Assembly: GCF_004212635.1 (NCBI RefSeq)
Contig: NZ_PSRT01000068.1
Coordinates: 1 to 46,698 of the forward strand
Direction: 5' to 3'
Source: Bradyrhizobium genosp. SA-3
Lineage (GTDB): Bacteria > Pseudomonadota > Alphaproteobacteria > Rhizobiales > Xanthobacteraceae
DNA length: 46,698 nt
Positions 32,269 through 41,773 of this stretch are shown in pieces. Numbering within the stretch: position 1 is the stretch's first letter; the number at the start of each line of letters is the position of its first letter. A model generated the notes under the pieces. It ran no database searches. It was not told where the DNA came from and worked only from the letters and a program-made list of their open reading frames with translations. The position numbers and the translations under genes are program-made.

Positions 32269-33252
32269 CTACTCCTCCGGCAATCCCAGCATCAGCCGCA
32301 TGTTCTGCACGGCTGCACCCGAGGCGCCCTTGCCGAGATTGTCGAGCCGCGCGACCAGCACCGCCTGGTGATATTTGTCGCTGGCGAAGACGTAGAGCTC
32401 GAGCATGTTGGTTTCGTTGAGCGCCTCCGGCTCGAGCCGGCCGCCCTTGGTCGCCTCGTTCTGGAGCGGCATCACCTTGACGTATTTCGAGCCGGTGTAG
32501 CGCTTGGCGAGCGCGGCCTGGAGATCGGCTCCGCTGGGCTTGCCGGGCAGCGTGTCGAGCTGGAGCGGCACCGAGACCAGCATACCCTGCCGGTAGTTGC
32601 CAACCGAGGGAATGAAGATCGGCCGCCGCGTCAGGTTCGAGTAGAGCTGCATCTCCGGCAGATGCTTGTGCTCGAAGCCGAGACCGTAGAGCTCGAAGGA
32701 CGGCGCGCTGCCGTCTTCGAAGCTCGCGATCATCGACTTGCCGCCGCCGGAATAGCCGCTCACGGCATTGACGGTGACGGGATAATCCTGCGGCAGCAGG
32801 CCGGCATCGACGATCGGCCGCAATAGCGCGATCGCGCCGGTCGGATAGCAGCCGGGATTGGAGACCTTTTTCGCGGCCTTGATCTTGCCGGCCTGATCCG
32901 GCGTCAGCTCGGGAAAGCCATAGGCCCAGTCCGGCGCGACCCGGTAGGCCGTCGAGGCGTCCAGCACCTTCGGTGCAGAACTGCCCATGCTGTCGACGAG
33001 AGCGACTGTTTCCTTCGCGGCATCGTCCGGCAGGCAGAGGATGACGAGATCCACCTCCTCCATCAGTGCCTTCTTGGCCGCGGGGTCCTTGCGCTTGTCG
33101 TCGGCGATGGTCTTCACCGCGACGTCGCCCTGGAGCTTCAGCCGCTCGTTGATGCCGAGCCCGGTAGTGCCGGAGCCGCCGTCGACGAAGACGGTTGCGG
33201 GCTTCTTCGCCGCGCTGGAGGTCGGGGCTTTGGTGGTGTCAGCGAGGCTCAT
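32269..33252 (-). CDS. argC: N-acetyl-gamma-glutamyl-phosphate reductase
   Basis: Catalyses the NADPH-dependent third step of arginine synthesis. At 327 residues it is the shorter type 2 ArgC. The nucleotide motif is VFVDGGSGTTGLGINERL, the catalytic Cys is C135 in SNPGCYPTGAIAL, and the conserved AVSGYSGGGKSMI and HKHLPEMQLYSNL follow. The first 18 residues are a low-complexity extension. The start overlaps the PaiB-like stop by 4 nt, so translation is probably coupled, although a functional link between the two is not evident. Confidence 0.96.
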   Translation of the reverse strand: MSLADTTKAPTSSAAKKPATVFVDGGSGTTGLGINERLKLQGDVAVKTIADDKRKDPAAKKALMEEVDLVILCLPDDAAKETVALVDSMGSSAPKVLDASTAYRVAPDWAYGFPELTPDQAGKIKAAKKVSNPGCYPTGAIALLRPIVDAGLLPQDYPVTVNAVSGYSGGGKSMIASFEDGSAPSFELYGLGFEHKHLPEMQLYSNLTRRPIFIPSVGNYRQGMLVSVPLQLDTLPGKPSGADLQAALAKRYTGSKYVKVMPLQNEATKGGRLEPEALNETNMLELYVFASDKYHQAVLVARLDNLGKGASGAAVQNMRLMLGLPEE

Positions 33253-33914
33253 GGCGCGCTCCCTTCGAGCATGTTCGTATCGTTTGCAAAAGCTTGCGGC
33301 CGGGCCTGCCGCATCAAATGTGCGATCTGCTTCGCATCGGCATCGCCGGCGCCAAGCGCATCGGCGATCGCCGTATAGTCGGCGTCCGATTTGTGCTGGT
33401 TCAGCTTGAAGCTGCCTTCGACCTCCTCAACCGTCATCACCAGACCCACGATCGCCTTCTTCATCGTCTCCAGCCGACCCGCCGTCATCTTGCCCGATGT
33501 CCACGGCTTTTTCGGCAGCAGCCAGTTCTCGAACTTGTCGCTGAGCGTGTCTATCTGCACCGCCAGCTCGTCGTCCGACAACAGCCGCACCGGCCCGTTC
33601 AGATGCACCGACTGGTAGAGCCAGGTCGGCACCTGATCGGGCGAGACGTACCAGTCCGGCGATACATAGGCATCGGGACCATTGACCGCGAGCAACCAGG
33701 ACGCATCACCGCCCGCGAGCTTTAGCAGCGGATTGTGACGGGCGACATGAAAGGCGGCCTGCGGCGTGCCGTCAGTGGCATAGGTCAGATAGAACGGCAG
33801 CGGGGACGCGACCGGCTTGTGGCCATCGAAGGCGCACATGGTGCCGAAACCGCGCTCCTCGGCGAATTTCAGGCTCGCGGCGCGGTCCTGTTTGAAAAAG
33901 GGTGGCGTGTACAT
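33249..33914 (-). CDS. PaiB-like FMN-binding protein
   Basis: The 221-residue protein is of the flavin-reductase/pyridoxamine-oxidase-like split-barrel type, known in Bacillus as the PaiB negative regulator. Visible are the start MYTPPFFKQD, GFGTMCAFDGHKPVASPLPF, AAFHVARHNPL and the central VSPDWYVSPDQVPTWLYQSV. The ATG at 33914 follows CAGGAGAC. The annotation as a transcription regulator is by family only; an FMN- or heme-linked enzyme is equally possible. It is the first gene of a two-gene unit with argC. Confidence 0.9.
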   Translation of the reverse strand: MYTPPFFKQDRAASLKFAEERGFGTMCAFDGHKPVASPLPFYLTYATDGTPQAAFHVARHNPLLKLAGGDASWLLAVNGPDAYVSPDWYVSPDQVPTWLYQSVHLNGPVRLLSDDELAVQIDTLSDKFENWLLPKKPWTSGKMTAGRLETMKKAIVGLVMTVEEVEGSFKLNQHKSDADYTAIADALGAGDADAKQIAHLMRQARPQAFANDTNMLEGSAP

Positions 33915-34140
33915 CGTGGTCTCCTGCTGGGCCTCCTTGGGGAGCCGCCGGATCAGATCGCGCTGACAGGAGAGAGAATGCCGCGGACCGGATCCAGCGG
34001 CAAAGACGATGATCTCAAACGCGATCGACCGCCCAAACCGCTAAAGAGCGGCGGCGGCGACGGGCGAACAGGATGGTCGCGGCGTTGATCATGGCGCGCG
34101 GCTATAAGGCCAGATCCGGTTCCCGTCAAGGTTCACGGCA

Positions 34141-34671
34141 TCAGATGACGCGCCAGATCCATTCCATCAGCTTGGCGATCACGTCGCCGAACAGCAGCAG
34201 TGCCGCAGACCAAAGCAGTGCGGAGACGAAATTGGCGACCTGGAAGCTCCAATAGGGCATCTCGAAGATGCCGGCTGCGAGCGGCACCGAGGCGCGCAAG
34301 GGGCCGAAAAAGCGGCCGATGAAGATGCTGGGCACGCCCCAGCTGCGCACGAAGGCCTCGCCCTTGGGCAGGAGTTCCGGATAGCGCGAGAGCGGCCACA
34401 TCTGGGCGACGCTCTCCTTGTAACGGTAGCCGAACCAATAGGAGACCCAGTCGCCCAGCGCCGCGCCAAGGCCTCCGGCGATCCAGACCGGAAAGAAGCT
34501 GATGCCGCTCACCCCGATCAACGCACCGATCCCCACCAGCGCGCCCCAGGCCGGAACCAGCAGCGAGATGAAGGCAAGCGACTCCCCGAAGGCGAGCAGG
34601 AACACGATCGGCGCCGCCCAAGCCTGGTGTATGCGCACGAAGTCGGCCAGGGCGTGCGCAAACTGCTCCAT
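34141..34671 (-). CDS. DedA-family membrane protein
   Basis: The 176-residue SNARE-associated/DedA-type protein has about four or five membrane segments and re-entrant loops. The diagnostic segments are FLLAFGESLAFISLLVPAWG, GAALGDWVSYWFGYRY and the FxGRxxxPxR-like FIGRFFGPLRASVPLAAGI. Family members support membrane lipid (undecaprenyl or phospholipid) flipping and membrane homeostasis. It is monocistronic, and no regulatory feature is seen. Confidence 0.92.
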   Translation of the reverse strand: MEQFAHALADFVRIHQAWAAPIVFLLAFGESLAFISLLVPAWGALVGIGALIGVSGISFFPVWIAGGLGAALGDWVSYWFGYRYKESVAQMWPLSRYPELLPKGEAFVRSWGVPSIFIGRFFGPLRASVPLAAGIFEMPYWSFQVANFVSALLWSAALLLFGDVIAKLMEWIWRVI

Positions 34672-34946
34672 TCCAGATTAGCCTTCCCGCCCTGTCTCAA
34701 GGTGCTGCTCGATGAAAAGGACTGGTAAGCCAAGGGCTTGTGTGACATCAAGTCACAAAGCCCGGCAAGGGATGGACCCGGACGTCAAATTGCCGGGACT
34801 TGGCAGGTCTGCGGCGTAAAATCGCCGGGATTGGCCCCCAACCACACGGCCCGACAGGCCCAGCGATAACCTTTCCGAGTCAGAAGTGGCTATAGTCGGC
34901 TTAACCGATTCGCCGCTCCTGCGGCCCTCAAAACGTATCAAGATAT

Positions 34947-36995
34947 ATGTCCAAGCAGTTGAAAACCAAAGCGAAAGACGATCTGTTCGGCGCCGACGGG
35001 CCAAAGTCCCGCGCGCCCGCCGCCAAGACAGCCTCGCGCGGAAGCGGCGGGGAAGCCGACTACACGGCGGCCGACATCGAGGTACTTGAAGGCCTGGAAC
35101 CGGTGCGGCGCCGACCCGGCATGTATATCGGCGGCACCGATGAGAAGGCGCTGCACCACCTCTTCGCCGAAGTCATCGACAACTCCATGGACGAGGCGCT
35201 GGCGGGTCACGCGACCTTCATCGAGGTCGATCTGAGCGCGGACGGGTTCCTGACCGTGACCGACAACGGCCGCGGCATCCCGATCGATCCGCATCCGAAG
35301 TTCCCGAAGAAGTCGGCGCTCGAAGTCATCATGTGCACGCTGCATTCGGGCGGCAAATTCGATTCCAAGGTCTACGAGACCTCGGGCGGTCTGCACGGCG
35401 TCGGCATCTCCGTGGTGAACGCCCTCTCCTCGCGTCTCGAGGTCGAGGTCGCACGCAGCCAGAAGCTCTACCGCATGACGTTCGAGCGCGGGCACCCCAA
35501 GGGCAAGCTCGAGGATCTCGGCAAGGTCAACAACCGCCGCGGCACGCGCGTGCGCTTCAAGCCCGACACCGACATCTTCGGCGCCAAGGCCGTGTTCAAG
35601 CCGCAGCGCCTGTTCAAGATGACGCGCTCGAAAGCGTATCTGTTCGGCGGCGTCGAAATCCGCTGGAATTGCGCGCCCGAGCTGCTCAAGGGCATCGAGG
35701 ACGTGCCGGCGGAAGCGACGTTCCACTTCCCCGGCGGTCTCAAGGATTATCTCGCTGCGGCGATCCACGCCGACACGCTGGTGCATCCCGACATCTTCTC
35801 CGGCAGGTCCGGCCGCAACGGTGCCCATGGCGCCTGCGAGTGGGCGGTGGCGTGGACCGCCGATGCCGACGGTTTTCTCTCCTCCTACACCAACACCGTG
35901 CCGACGCCCGATGGCGGCACGCATGAATCGGGTTTGCGCAGCGCGCTGCTGCGCGGCCTGAAGGATCACGCCGAGCGCGTCGGTCAGGGCAAGCGCGCCG
36001 CGTCCGTCACCTCCGAAGACGTGATGGTCGGCGCCGCCGTGATGCTCTCGGTGTTCGTGCGCGAGCCTGAATTCCAGGGGCAGACCAAGGACCGCCTCGC
36101 CACGGCAGAAGCGCAGCGCATCGTCGAACAGGCGATGAAGGATCCGTTCGACCACTGGCTGTCGGGCAATCCGAACATGGCCAACAGGCTGCTCGACTTC
36201 GTGATCGACCGCGCCGAGGAGCGGTTGCGCCGCCGCCAGGAAAAGGAGACCGCGCGCAAGACTGCGGGCAAGAAGCTGCGTCTGCCCGGCAAGCTCGCCG
36301 ACTGCACCGATGCCGGCACCGAAGGCTCCGAGCTCTTCATCGTCGAGGGCGACTCGGCCGGCGGCAGCGCCAAGCAGGCACGCGACCGCAAGACCCAGGC
36401 CGTGCTGCCGCTGCGCGGCAAGATCCTCAACGTCGCCTCCGCCGGCAAGGACAAGCTGACGGCCAACGCCCAGCTCTCCGACCTCGTGCAGGCGATCGGC
36501 TGCGGCCAGCTCTTGCATTATCGTGAAGAGGATCTGCGCTATCAGCGCATCATCATCATGACCGACGCCGACGTCGACGGCGCGCACATCGCTTCGCTGC
36601 TGATCACCTTCTTCTACCGGCAGATGCCGCGGCTGATCGACGAAGGTCACCTCTTCCTCGCGGTGCCGCCGCTCTACAAGCTGACCCACGGCACCAAATC
36701 GGTCTATGCGCGCGACGACAAGCACAAGGACGAGCTGATCAGGAGCGCGTTCAATGCCAACGCCAAGGTCGAGGTGAACCGCTTCAAAGGCCTCGGCGAG
36801 ATGATGCCGGCACAGCTCAAGGAAACCACCATGGATCCGAGCAAGCGGACGCTGCTCAAGGTGGTGTTGCTTGCCGACGATCGCGACACCACCGCGGATT
36901 CGGTGGAACGCCTGATGGGCACCAAGGCCGAGGCGCGCTTTGCCTTCATTTCGGACAAGGCCGAATTTGCCAGCGAGGAGCTGCTGGACGTCTGA
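34947..36995 (+). CDS. parE: DNA topoisomerase IV subunit B
   Basis: ATPase subunit of the enzyme that unlinks daughter chromosomes. Among the 682 residues, the GHKL ATPase motifs are EVIDNSMDEALAGH, VTDNGRGIP and SGGLHGVGISVVNAL. The TOPRIM part has LFIVEGDSAGGSAKQARDR and IIMTDADVDGAHIASLLITF. QAVLPLRGKILNV and the C-terminal RFKGLGEMMP are also present. The absence of the gyrase-type C-terminal insertion and the alphaproteobacterial N-terminal extension SKQLKTKAKDDLFG support ParE over GyrB. A strong intrinsic terminator follows at 37027-37060. Confidence 0.96.
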   Translation: MSKQLKTKAKDDLFGADGPKSRAPAAKTASRGSGGEADYTAADIEVLEGLEPVRRRPGMYIGGTDEKALHHLFAEVIDNSMDEALAGHATFIEVDLSADGFLTVTDNGRGIPIDPHPKFPKKSALEVIMCTLHSGGKFDSKVYETSGGLHGVGISVVNALSSRLEVEVARSQKLYRMTFERGHPKGKLEDLGKVNNRRGTRVRFKPDTDIFGAKAVFKPQRLFKMTRSKAYLFGGVEIRWNCAPELLKGIEDVPAEATFHFPGGLKDYLAAAIHADTLVHPDIFSGRSGRNGAHGACEWAVAWTADADGFLSSYTNTVPTPDGGTHESGLRSALLRGLKDHAERVGQGKRAASVTSEDVMVGAAVMLSVFVREPEFQGQTKDRLATAEAQRIVEQAMKDPFDHWLSGNPNMANRLLDFVIDRAEERLRRRQEKETARKTAGKKLRLPGKLADCTDAGTEGSELFIVEGDSAGGSAKQARDRKTQAVLPLRGKILNVASAGKDKLTANAQLSDLVQAIGCGQLLHYREEDLRYQRIIIMTDADVDGAHIASLLITFFYRQMPRLIDEGHLFLAVPPLYKLTHGTKSVYARDDKHKDELIRSAFNANAKVEVNRFKGLGEMMPAQLKETTMDPSKRTLLKVVLLADDRDTTADSVERLMGTKAEARFAFISDKAEFASEELLDV

Positions 36996-37430
36996 CCCGC
37001 CAGCCTCACGCTGCCGCGTCCCATCAAGAGCCCCGGTTTGACCGCCGGGGCTCTTTCGTTTGTGAGGACGACCTTGCCGGTGGTCCGCCAGGACGCGGTT
37101 GATTCCCACCCTTCGCGCTGCGACTCGGCCAACGACTCACGGGAACCAAAGCTGAGGCAGGATGGCCTCCATTCCGGACGAAGCCATTTCGTTAACGAGA
37201 GGTTGCCAGACTCCAAGTTTACACCACTAACGTACAACCTATTGATAGAATGTAGTTATTTTATGCAATGGTCCTCTCAAAGCAGATCTCTGCCGATCGG
37301 CGTTTTCCGGCGAGTGTGCCTGCCCAGCAACAGCATTTCGGCCGGAAACGTCTATAGTCCGGGTATCAGATCACACGAACTTACAGCGCGCTCGCGCCGG
37401 CTACGACAGACCAAGGTTGGGGATTTTGAC
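36996..37430. other. Intergenic region between parE and the porin gene
   Basis: It contains the parE terminator near its start. An AT-rich stretch (about 37200-37270) follows and may hold the porin promoter, though I cannot place a single convincing -35/-10 pair. The porin frame is open back to 37038, but that translation lacks any porin or signal-peptide character. Confidence 0.5.
37027..37060 (+). terminator. Intrinsic terminator of parE
   Basis: AGAGCCCCGG (37027-37036) and CCGGGGCTCT (37045-37054) form a perfect 10-bp stem with an 8-base loop, followed by TTCGTTT. It lies 31 nt after the parE stop. Confidence 0.85.
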
Positions 37431-38207
37431 ATGAAGAAGACTTTGCTCGCTCTGACCGCGGTTGCGGCAATGACCGGTTCGGCCTCGGCCGCTGACCTTG
37501 CTGCCCGTCCCTACGTGAAGGCGCCGATGCCCGCGCCGGTCGCCAATTGGACCGGCTTCTACATCTTCGGTGGCGCCGGCGGCGGCGTCTGGGATGCGGA
37601 CTCCCACACCAACTTCGTTGGCGTTCCCGTGACGATCGATCAGCGTGTTGGCGGCGATGGCTGGTTTGGAACGGTCGGTGCCGGCTACGACTGGCAGTTC
37701 TCCGGCACCTGGGTGGCTGGCGTGTTCGCCGATGGTCAGTTCGGCAGCCTGCGCGGCAGCATCAACGATGAGTTTGCTGCGCTGACCGGCCGCATCAAGA
37801 TGCAGGACGCTTGGGCTGCGGGTGTTCGCCTCGGCTATCTGGTTGCTCCGAACGTTCTCTCCTACGTCAATGGCGGTTACACCGGATCGCACTGGTCGGG
37901 CGCTGGCTTGACGAATCTCGCCGGGACGGCTTCGGGCTTCCACACCGACTCGTTCAACCGCAATGGCTGGTTCGTCGGCGGTGGCGTCGAGAACAATCTG
38001 AACATTTTCGGCATCACGGCGCCGGGCTGGTTCATGAAGACCGAATATCGTGCTGCCTACTACGATCGTAAGGACGTTGCCGTCCGCACCGACATTGGCA
38101 ACGTCGTGACTACCGACTCCATCAGCTTCAAGCCCTTGGTGCAGACCATCAGCACCTCGCTGGTCTACCGCTTCAACTGGACCGGTCCGGTCGTCGCGAA
38201 GTACTGA
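37431..38207 (+). CDS. Omp25/RopB-like outer-membrane beta-barrel protein
   Basis: The 258-residue protein has a signal peptide (MKKTLLALTAVAAMTGSASA). The mature start is ADLAARPYVKAPMPAPVANW, then TGFYIFGGAGGGVWD, the form typical of Bradyrhizobium Omp25-like small porins. Amphipathic strands continue to a terminal aromatic-rich ISTSLVYRFNW. It belongs to the eight-stranded OmpA/Omp25 barrel superfamily. The ATG at 37431 was chosen for the signal peptide. A strong terminator follows. A second member is at 39603-40376. Confidence 0.92.
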   Translation: MKKTLLALTAVAAMTGSASAADLAARPYVKAPMPAPVANWTGFYIFGGAGGGVWDADSHTNFVGVPVTIDQRVGGDGWFGTVGAGYDWQFSGTWVAGVFADGQFGSLRGSINDEFAALTGRIKMQDAWAAGVRLGYLVAPNVLSYVNGGYTGSHWSGAGLTNLAGTASGFHTDSFNRNGWFVGGGVENNLNIFGITAPGWFMKTEYRAAYYDRKDVAVRTDIGNVVTTDSISFKPLVQTISTSLVYRFNWTGPVVAKY

Positions 38208-38524
38208 TCTGATCTCATATTCAGACGTCAAAGCCCCGGCATGGTCCGGGGCTTTTTCGTTGTGGGCCTGTCAACGGCCGACGCACGCCTCAACGAGGTG
38301 TATGCATCGACGAGGCTGCGCCTCGACCGCCGCCGATCGGCATCCCTGATCGCCTCGGCTCGAGTGCTTGCCAGGGGCATAGCTCCTCCTCCGCACGCCG
38401 GCTTGTGCCGGCGCGGCCATTGTATCCGAACCGAAGCTACGGTTAGTGTGCGCTCAAGCTTTCGCGGCGACGGCGATCCTTAATCGCCGTGTCGCGACAG
38501 AAGCGGACCGATAGGGAGGAATGC
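38208..38524. other. Intergenic region after the first porin
   Basis: It holds the porin terminator. A perfect 7-bp hairpin, CGCCGGC / GCCGGCG (38396-38402 and 38407-38413, loop TTGT), lies further on, and the AGGGAGGA ribosome-binding site of the next gene is near 38514. No gene was recognised. Confidence 0.5.
38230..38257 (+). terminator. Intrinsic terminator of the first porin gene
   Basis: AAAGCCCCGG (38230-38239) and CCGGGGCTTT (38246-38255) pair perfectly with a 6-base loop. The T-run continues to 38257. It lies 22 nt after the stop. Confidence 0.9.
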
Positions 38525-38710
38525 ATGCGCAGATTTCTGCTGATCGCAGGCCTGTTTGCGACTGCCGTCGGGCTGCTCTGGATCGGACAGGGCACGGGCA
38601 CGCTTGCCTGGCCGCGATCGAGCTTCATGGTCAACCAGCTGCAATGGGCTGGCTATGGCGCAGCCATGGCCGGCTTCGGGCTGGTGCTGATCTGGCAGAG
38701 CAACCAATAG
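38525..38710 (+). CDS. Small two-helix membrane protein
   Basis: A 61-residue protein with two membrane segments, FLLIAGLFATAVGLLWIGQG and AGYGAAMAGFGLVLIWQ, joined by a short loop containing WPRSSFMV. ATG 38525 has AGGGAGGA about 5 nt upstream, so I prefer it to upstream codons. The family is common in Rhizobiales as an uncharacterised small membrane protein. The SDR gene starts 21 nt downstream, which suggests co-transcription. Confidence 0.8.
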   Translation: MRRFLLIAGLFATAVGLLWIGQGTGTLAWPRSSFMVNQLQWAGYGAAMAGFGLVLIWQSNQ

Positions 38711-38731
38711 AAGAAACCAAGGAATAAAAAC

Positions 38732-39502
38732 ATGACATCCAGCCGGTTCGATCTTCGCGGCAAGGTCGCTGTCGTAACAGGAGGCAATGGCGGCATCGGG
38801 CTCGGCATGGCCCGCGGCCTTGCCGACGCCGGCGCCGACATCGCCGTGGTTGGGCGCAACGAAACCAAGTCCGCCGCCGCCGTGGCCGATCTCAGGCAGC
38901 GCGGCGTAAAAGCGATCGCGATCACCACCGACGTGACCGACAAGGCCGCCGTCGCAGCCATGATCGACCGCGTCGTCAAGGAGCTCGGCCGCATCGACGT
39001 CCTCATCAACAATGCCGGGATGAGCATCCGCAAGCCGCCGCACGAGCTCGAGCTCGACGAGTGGAACAAGGTGATCGACACCAATCTCACCAGCGCCTTC
39101 GTCTGTTCGAAGTTGGCCTATCCGGCCTTGAAGGCGTCCGGCAACGGCAAGGTGATCAATATCGGCTCGATGATGTCGATCTTCGGCGCAAGCTTCGCGA
39201 CCGCCTATGCGGCGAGCAAGGGCGGCATCGTGCAGTACACCCGCGCCTGTGCCAACGCCTGGGCGCCCGACAACATCCAGGTCAACGCCATCCTGCCGGG
39301 CTGGATCGACACCGACCTCACCCGCGGCGCGCGGCAGCAAGTCTCGGGGCTGCACGAGCGCGTGCTCGCGCGCACGCCTGCCGGACGTTGGGGCGACATC
39401 GACGACTTCGCCGGCATCGCCGTATTCCTCGCCTCGCCCGCCTCGAACTTCGTCACGGGCACCGCGATCCCCGTCGACGGCGGCTTCTCGGTGATGGCCT
39501 GA
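38732..39502 (+). CDS. SDR-family oxidoreductase
   Basis: The 256-residue classical short-chain dehydrogenase has TGGNGGIGLGMA at the cofactor site, VVGRNE after the second strand (Arg, suggesting NADP), INNAGMS, the catalytic Ser and Tyr in SMMSIFGASFATAYAASKGG, and ILPGWIDTDL. The C-terminal VTGTAIPVDGGF is typical of 2-deoxygluconate / 3-oxoacyl-type members. The substrate is not assignable. It follows the small membrane protein gene and ends at a bidirectional terminator. Confidence 0.92.
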   Translation: MTSSRFDLRGKVAVVTGGNGGIGLGMARGLADAGADIAVVGRNETKSAAAVADLRQRGVKAIAITTDVTDKAAVAAMIDRVVKELGRIDVLINNAGMSIRKPPHELELDEWNKVIDTNLTSAFVCSKLAYPALKASGNGKVINIGSMMSIFGASFATAYAASKGGIVQYTRACANAWAPDNIQVNAILPGWIDTDLTRGARQQVSGLHERVLARTPAGRWGDIDDFAGIAVFLASPASNFVTGTAIPVDGGFSVMA

Positions 39503-39525
39503 GGCCGAGCTTGCACGCAAAAAAG

Positions 39526-39548
39526 AAGCCCCGGCGAGGCCGGGGCTT
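39526..39548. terminator. Shared bidirectional terminator
   Basis: AAGCCCCGGC (39526-39535) and GCCGGGGCTT (39539-39548) form a 10-bp stem with loop GAG. The minus strand then reads TTCTTTTTT, an ideal terminator for the porin on that strand. In the plus direction only a short T-run follows, for the SDR gene. Confidence 0.85.
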
Positions 39549-39602
39549 TCCAAGTATTCGTGATGATTTTCTTTTTAGCTGATCGACGGTTCGTTGAGGT
39601 GC

Positions 39603-40376
39603 TCAGTAGCGACCGATGACCGGCGCGTCGAACTTGTAGCTCGCGCGCACGACGGCCCACTGGATGTCGTGCGGCTTGGTATCGAAGGTGTAGTTACCCG
39701 AGGTGCCGCCGAGCTGATAGGTCTGGCTGCCGAAGGCCGCGTAGTTGTATTCGAGGCCGACGATCCAGTTGCGGGTGATGCCGTATTCCCAGCCGGCGCC
39801 GAGGGTCCAGCCGTTGTGCCAATGGGTCTGACCGCCGGAGCCCGTGGACGGGTTGGCGACGTTGTCGACCACCGAGAGACGATTGTTCACGCCGGCATAG
39901 CCGCCCTTGATGTAGAACAGGTTGTTCTGCACGGCGAAGCCCGCACGGCCGACGATCGTCGCGAGCACATTGGCGCGCCAGCTGAATTGATCGTCGAGGC
40001 CGGTGCCAAACACGGTGTTGGTGAACGAGCCCTTGTTGTCGAGGCCGGAGATCGTGCCTTCCATGCCGAACACGTAATTGTTGGCCTGCCAGTTGTAGCC
40101 GATCTGGGCGCCGCCCATGATGCCCGACTTGCGCTGGCGGAAGCCTTCGCCCGGCGAAAGATCGCCGAACGGCGCGCCGGTCCCGCTGTTGATGAACTGC
40201 TCGTTGGTCCATGCGCCACCGATGTGGCCGCCGACATAGAAACCGGTCCAGTTGAACAGCGGCTCGACATAGGCGGGCGCCTTCGTGTAGCGCGCACCGA
40301 GATCGGCGGCGGAAGCAGCGCCGGTCGAAACCAGAGCGGTCGTGCAGGCGAAGGCGGCAATCAACTTGTTACGCAT
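39603..40376 (-). CDS. Second Omp25-like outer-membrane beta-barrel protein
   Basis: The 257-residue protein has the signal peptide MRNKLIAAFACTTALVSTGA plus ASA and the mature start ADLGARYTKAPAYVEPLFNW, then TGFYVGGHIGGAWTNE. The barrel strands end with WAVVRASYKFDAPVIGRY, carrying the expected terminal aromatic. It belongs to the same family as 37431-38207 but differs in loop sequences. The ATG at 40376 gives the signal peptide; codons further upstream do not. It probably contributes to outer-membrane permeability or integrity. Confidence 0.92.
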   Translation of the reverse strand: MRNKLIAAFACTTALVSTGAASAADLGARYTKAPAYVEPLFNWTGFYVGGHIGGAWTNEQFINSGTGAPFGDLSPGEGFRQRKSGIMGGAQIGYNWQANNYVFGMEGTISGLDNKGSFTNTVFGTGLDDQFSWRANVLATIVGRAGFAVQNNLFYIKGGYAGVNNRLSVVDNVANPSTGSGGQTHWHNGWTLGAGWEYGITRNWIVGLEYNYAAFGSQTYQLGGTSGNYTFDTKPHDIQWAVVRASYKFDAPVIGRY

Positions 40377-40556
40377 GGTACACCCCGTGTCCTTTGATGG
40401 GCGCACGCTCACAGACGGCTCTTACTAAAATTGAAATCAACACGGTTAACGTGACAAGATCGACACGCGGTGGCCCGAGAATCCGTTTGTGCTGTTGCAC
40501 GTGCGCAACGCGCCGCGCGCGCTTTAACGCAGCGTTATCCCTAGCGATGTCTTGCG

Positions 40557-41773
40557 CTAAGCTGTCGGCGCGGCCTTCGACTGCACGTGCTCGGGCCGAA
40601 CGCCGAGCGCCAGCAGGCGCGCCGGAATGCCCTGGAGCCAGGGCAGCGCGGTGATGAGGCGCAAGATCAGCGGCACCTTCAGCGGCCGATCGCCCGGCTG
40701 CAAGGCGCCGCTGATGATGTTGTTCTGCATGATGACCTGCATTCGCTGCGTCATCTTCACCGGAAACTCGCGCCGGCGTCGCACCGCATCGAGCGCGTTC
40801 TCCGATGGACAACCGTGCTGCATCTTGTCGGCTAGCAGGTTTGCGGTTGCGACCGCGTCCTGCACGGCGAGATTGACGCCGACGCCGCCGACCGGCGACA
40901 TCGCGTGCGCGGCATCGCCGATGAGAAGCAGGCCTGGCAATGTCCAGCGCGTCAGACGGTTGATCGCGACGGTGAGCAGCTTGATGTCGTCAAAGCTCTT
41001 CACCTCAGCGATCCCGCTCTTCAGGATCGGCGCCATGCGCACGACGTCATCGAGCAGCGCCTGCAATCCCCTCGCCTTCACCGCATCATGCTGTCCCTTG
41101 GCGATGACATAGGCGCATTGCCAATAATCGCCGCGGTCGAAGGTGATCATCATCTTGCCGGGCTCGATCCGCGCGAACACACTCTCCGTCTCGTCGGGTC
41201 TGCGGCCGGCGCGGAACCACAGCACGTCCATCGGCGCGCGATCTCCTCGACCTTAAGGCCGGCGCGCTCGCGCACCGTCGAATGCCGGCCGTCGCAAGCA
41301 ATGGTGAGATCGGCCGCGATGTCGATGATGCCCTCGGGCGTCTTCGCCCGCACGCCGGCGACGGTCTCGCCGTGGCGGATCAGATCGACGGCCTCCGTGC
41401 TCATCATCATCTTGAGCGAGGTAAAGCGCCGGCCCGCCTCGCGCAGGAAATTCAGGAAGTCCCATTGCGGCATGAAGGCGATGAAGGGGTACTTCGTACG
41501 AAGCCGGCTGAGATCGGCGATCCGCACCGGCGTGCCGCCGAACAGACCGTCCATCTTCTGCAAGCGCTGGTGCGGCAGCTTCAGGAAGCCGTCGATCAAG
41601 CCGAGTTCGTCCATCACCTGCAGCGTCGAGGGATGCACGGTGTCGCCGCGGAAGTCGCGGAAGAAATCCGCATGCTTCTCCAGCACCACGACATCGATGC
41701 CGGCGCGGCCTAGGAGATAGCCCAGCATCATGCCCGCCGGGCCGCCGCCGACGATGCAGCAGCGGACTTTCAT
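40557..41773 (-). pseudogene. FAD-dependent monooxygenase (PHBH fold), frameshifted
   Basis: An aromatic-hydroxylase-type flavoprotein in two frames. From ATG 41773, the FAD motif CIVGGGPAGMMLGYLLGRAG, GDTVHPSTLQVMDELG and the DG motif ACDGRHSTVRE are intact. The frame then breaks after LKVEEIA. Adding one base next to 41239 gives KVEEIGAPMDVLWFRAGRRP and joins the second part, with the GD motif LIGDAAHAMSPVGGVGVNLA and the end at 40557. The intact length would be about 406 residues. ATG 41773 (GGAG upstream) is preferred over 41803. The family hydroxylates phenolic or polyketide substrates. Both halves are well conserved, so the break looks recent or artefactual. Confidence 0.87.

Noticed and set aside
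34938..37109. A 723-codon minus-strand frame opposite parE
   Set aside because: It is a high-GC shadow of a strongly conserved gene, with Ala/Arg/His/Asp-rich sequence and no domains. parE on the other strand is certain.
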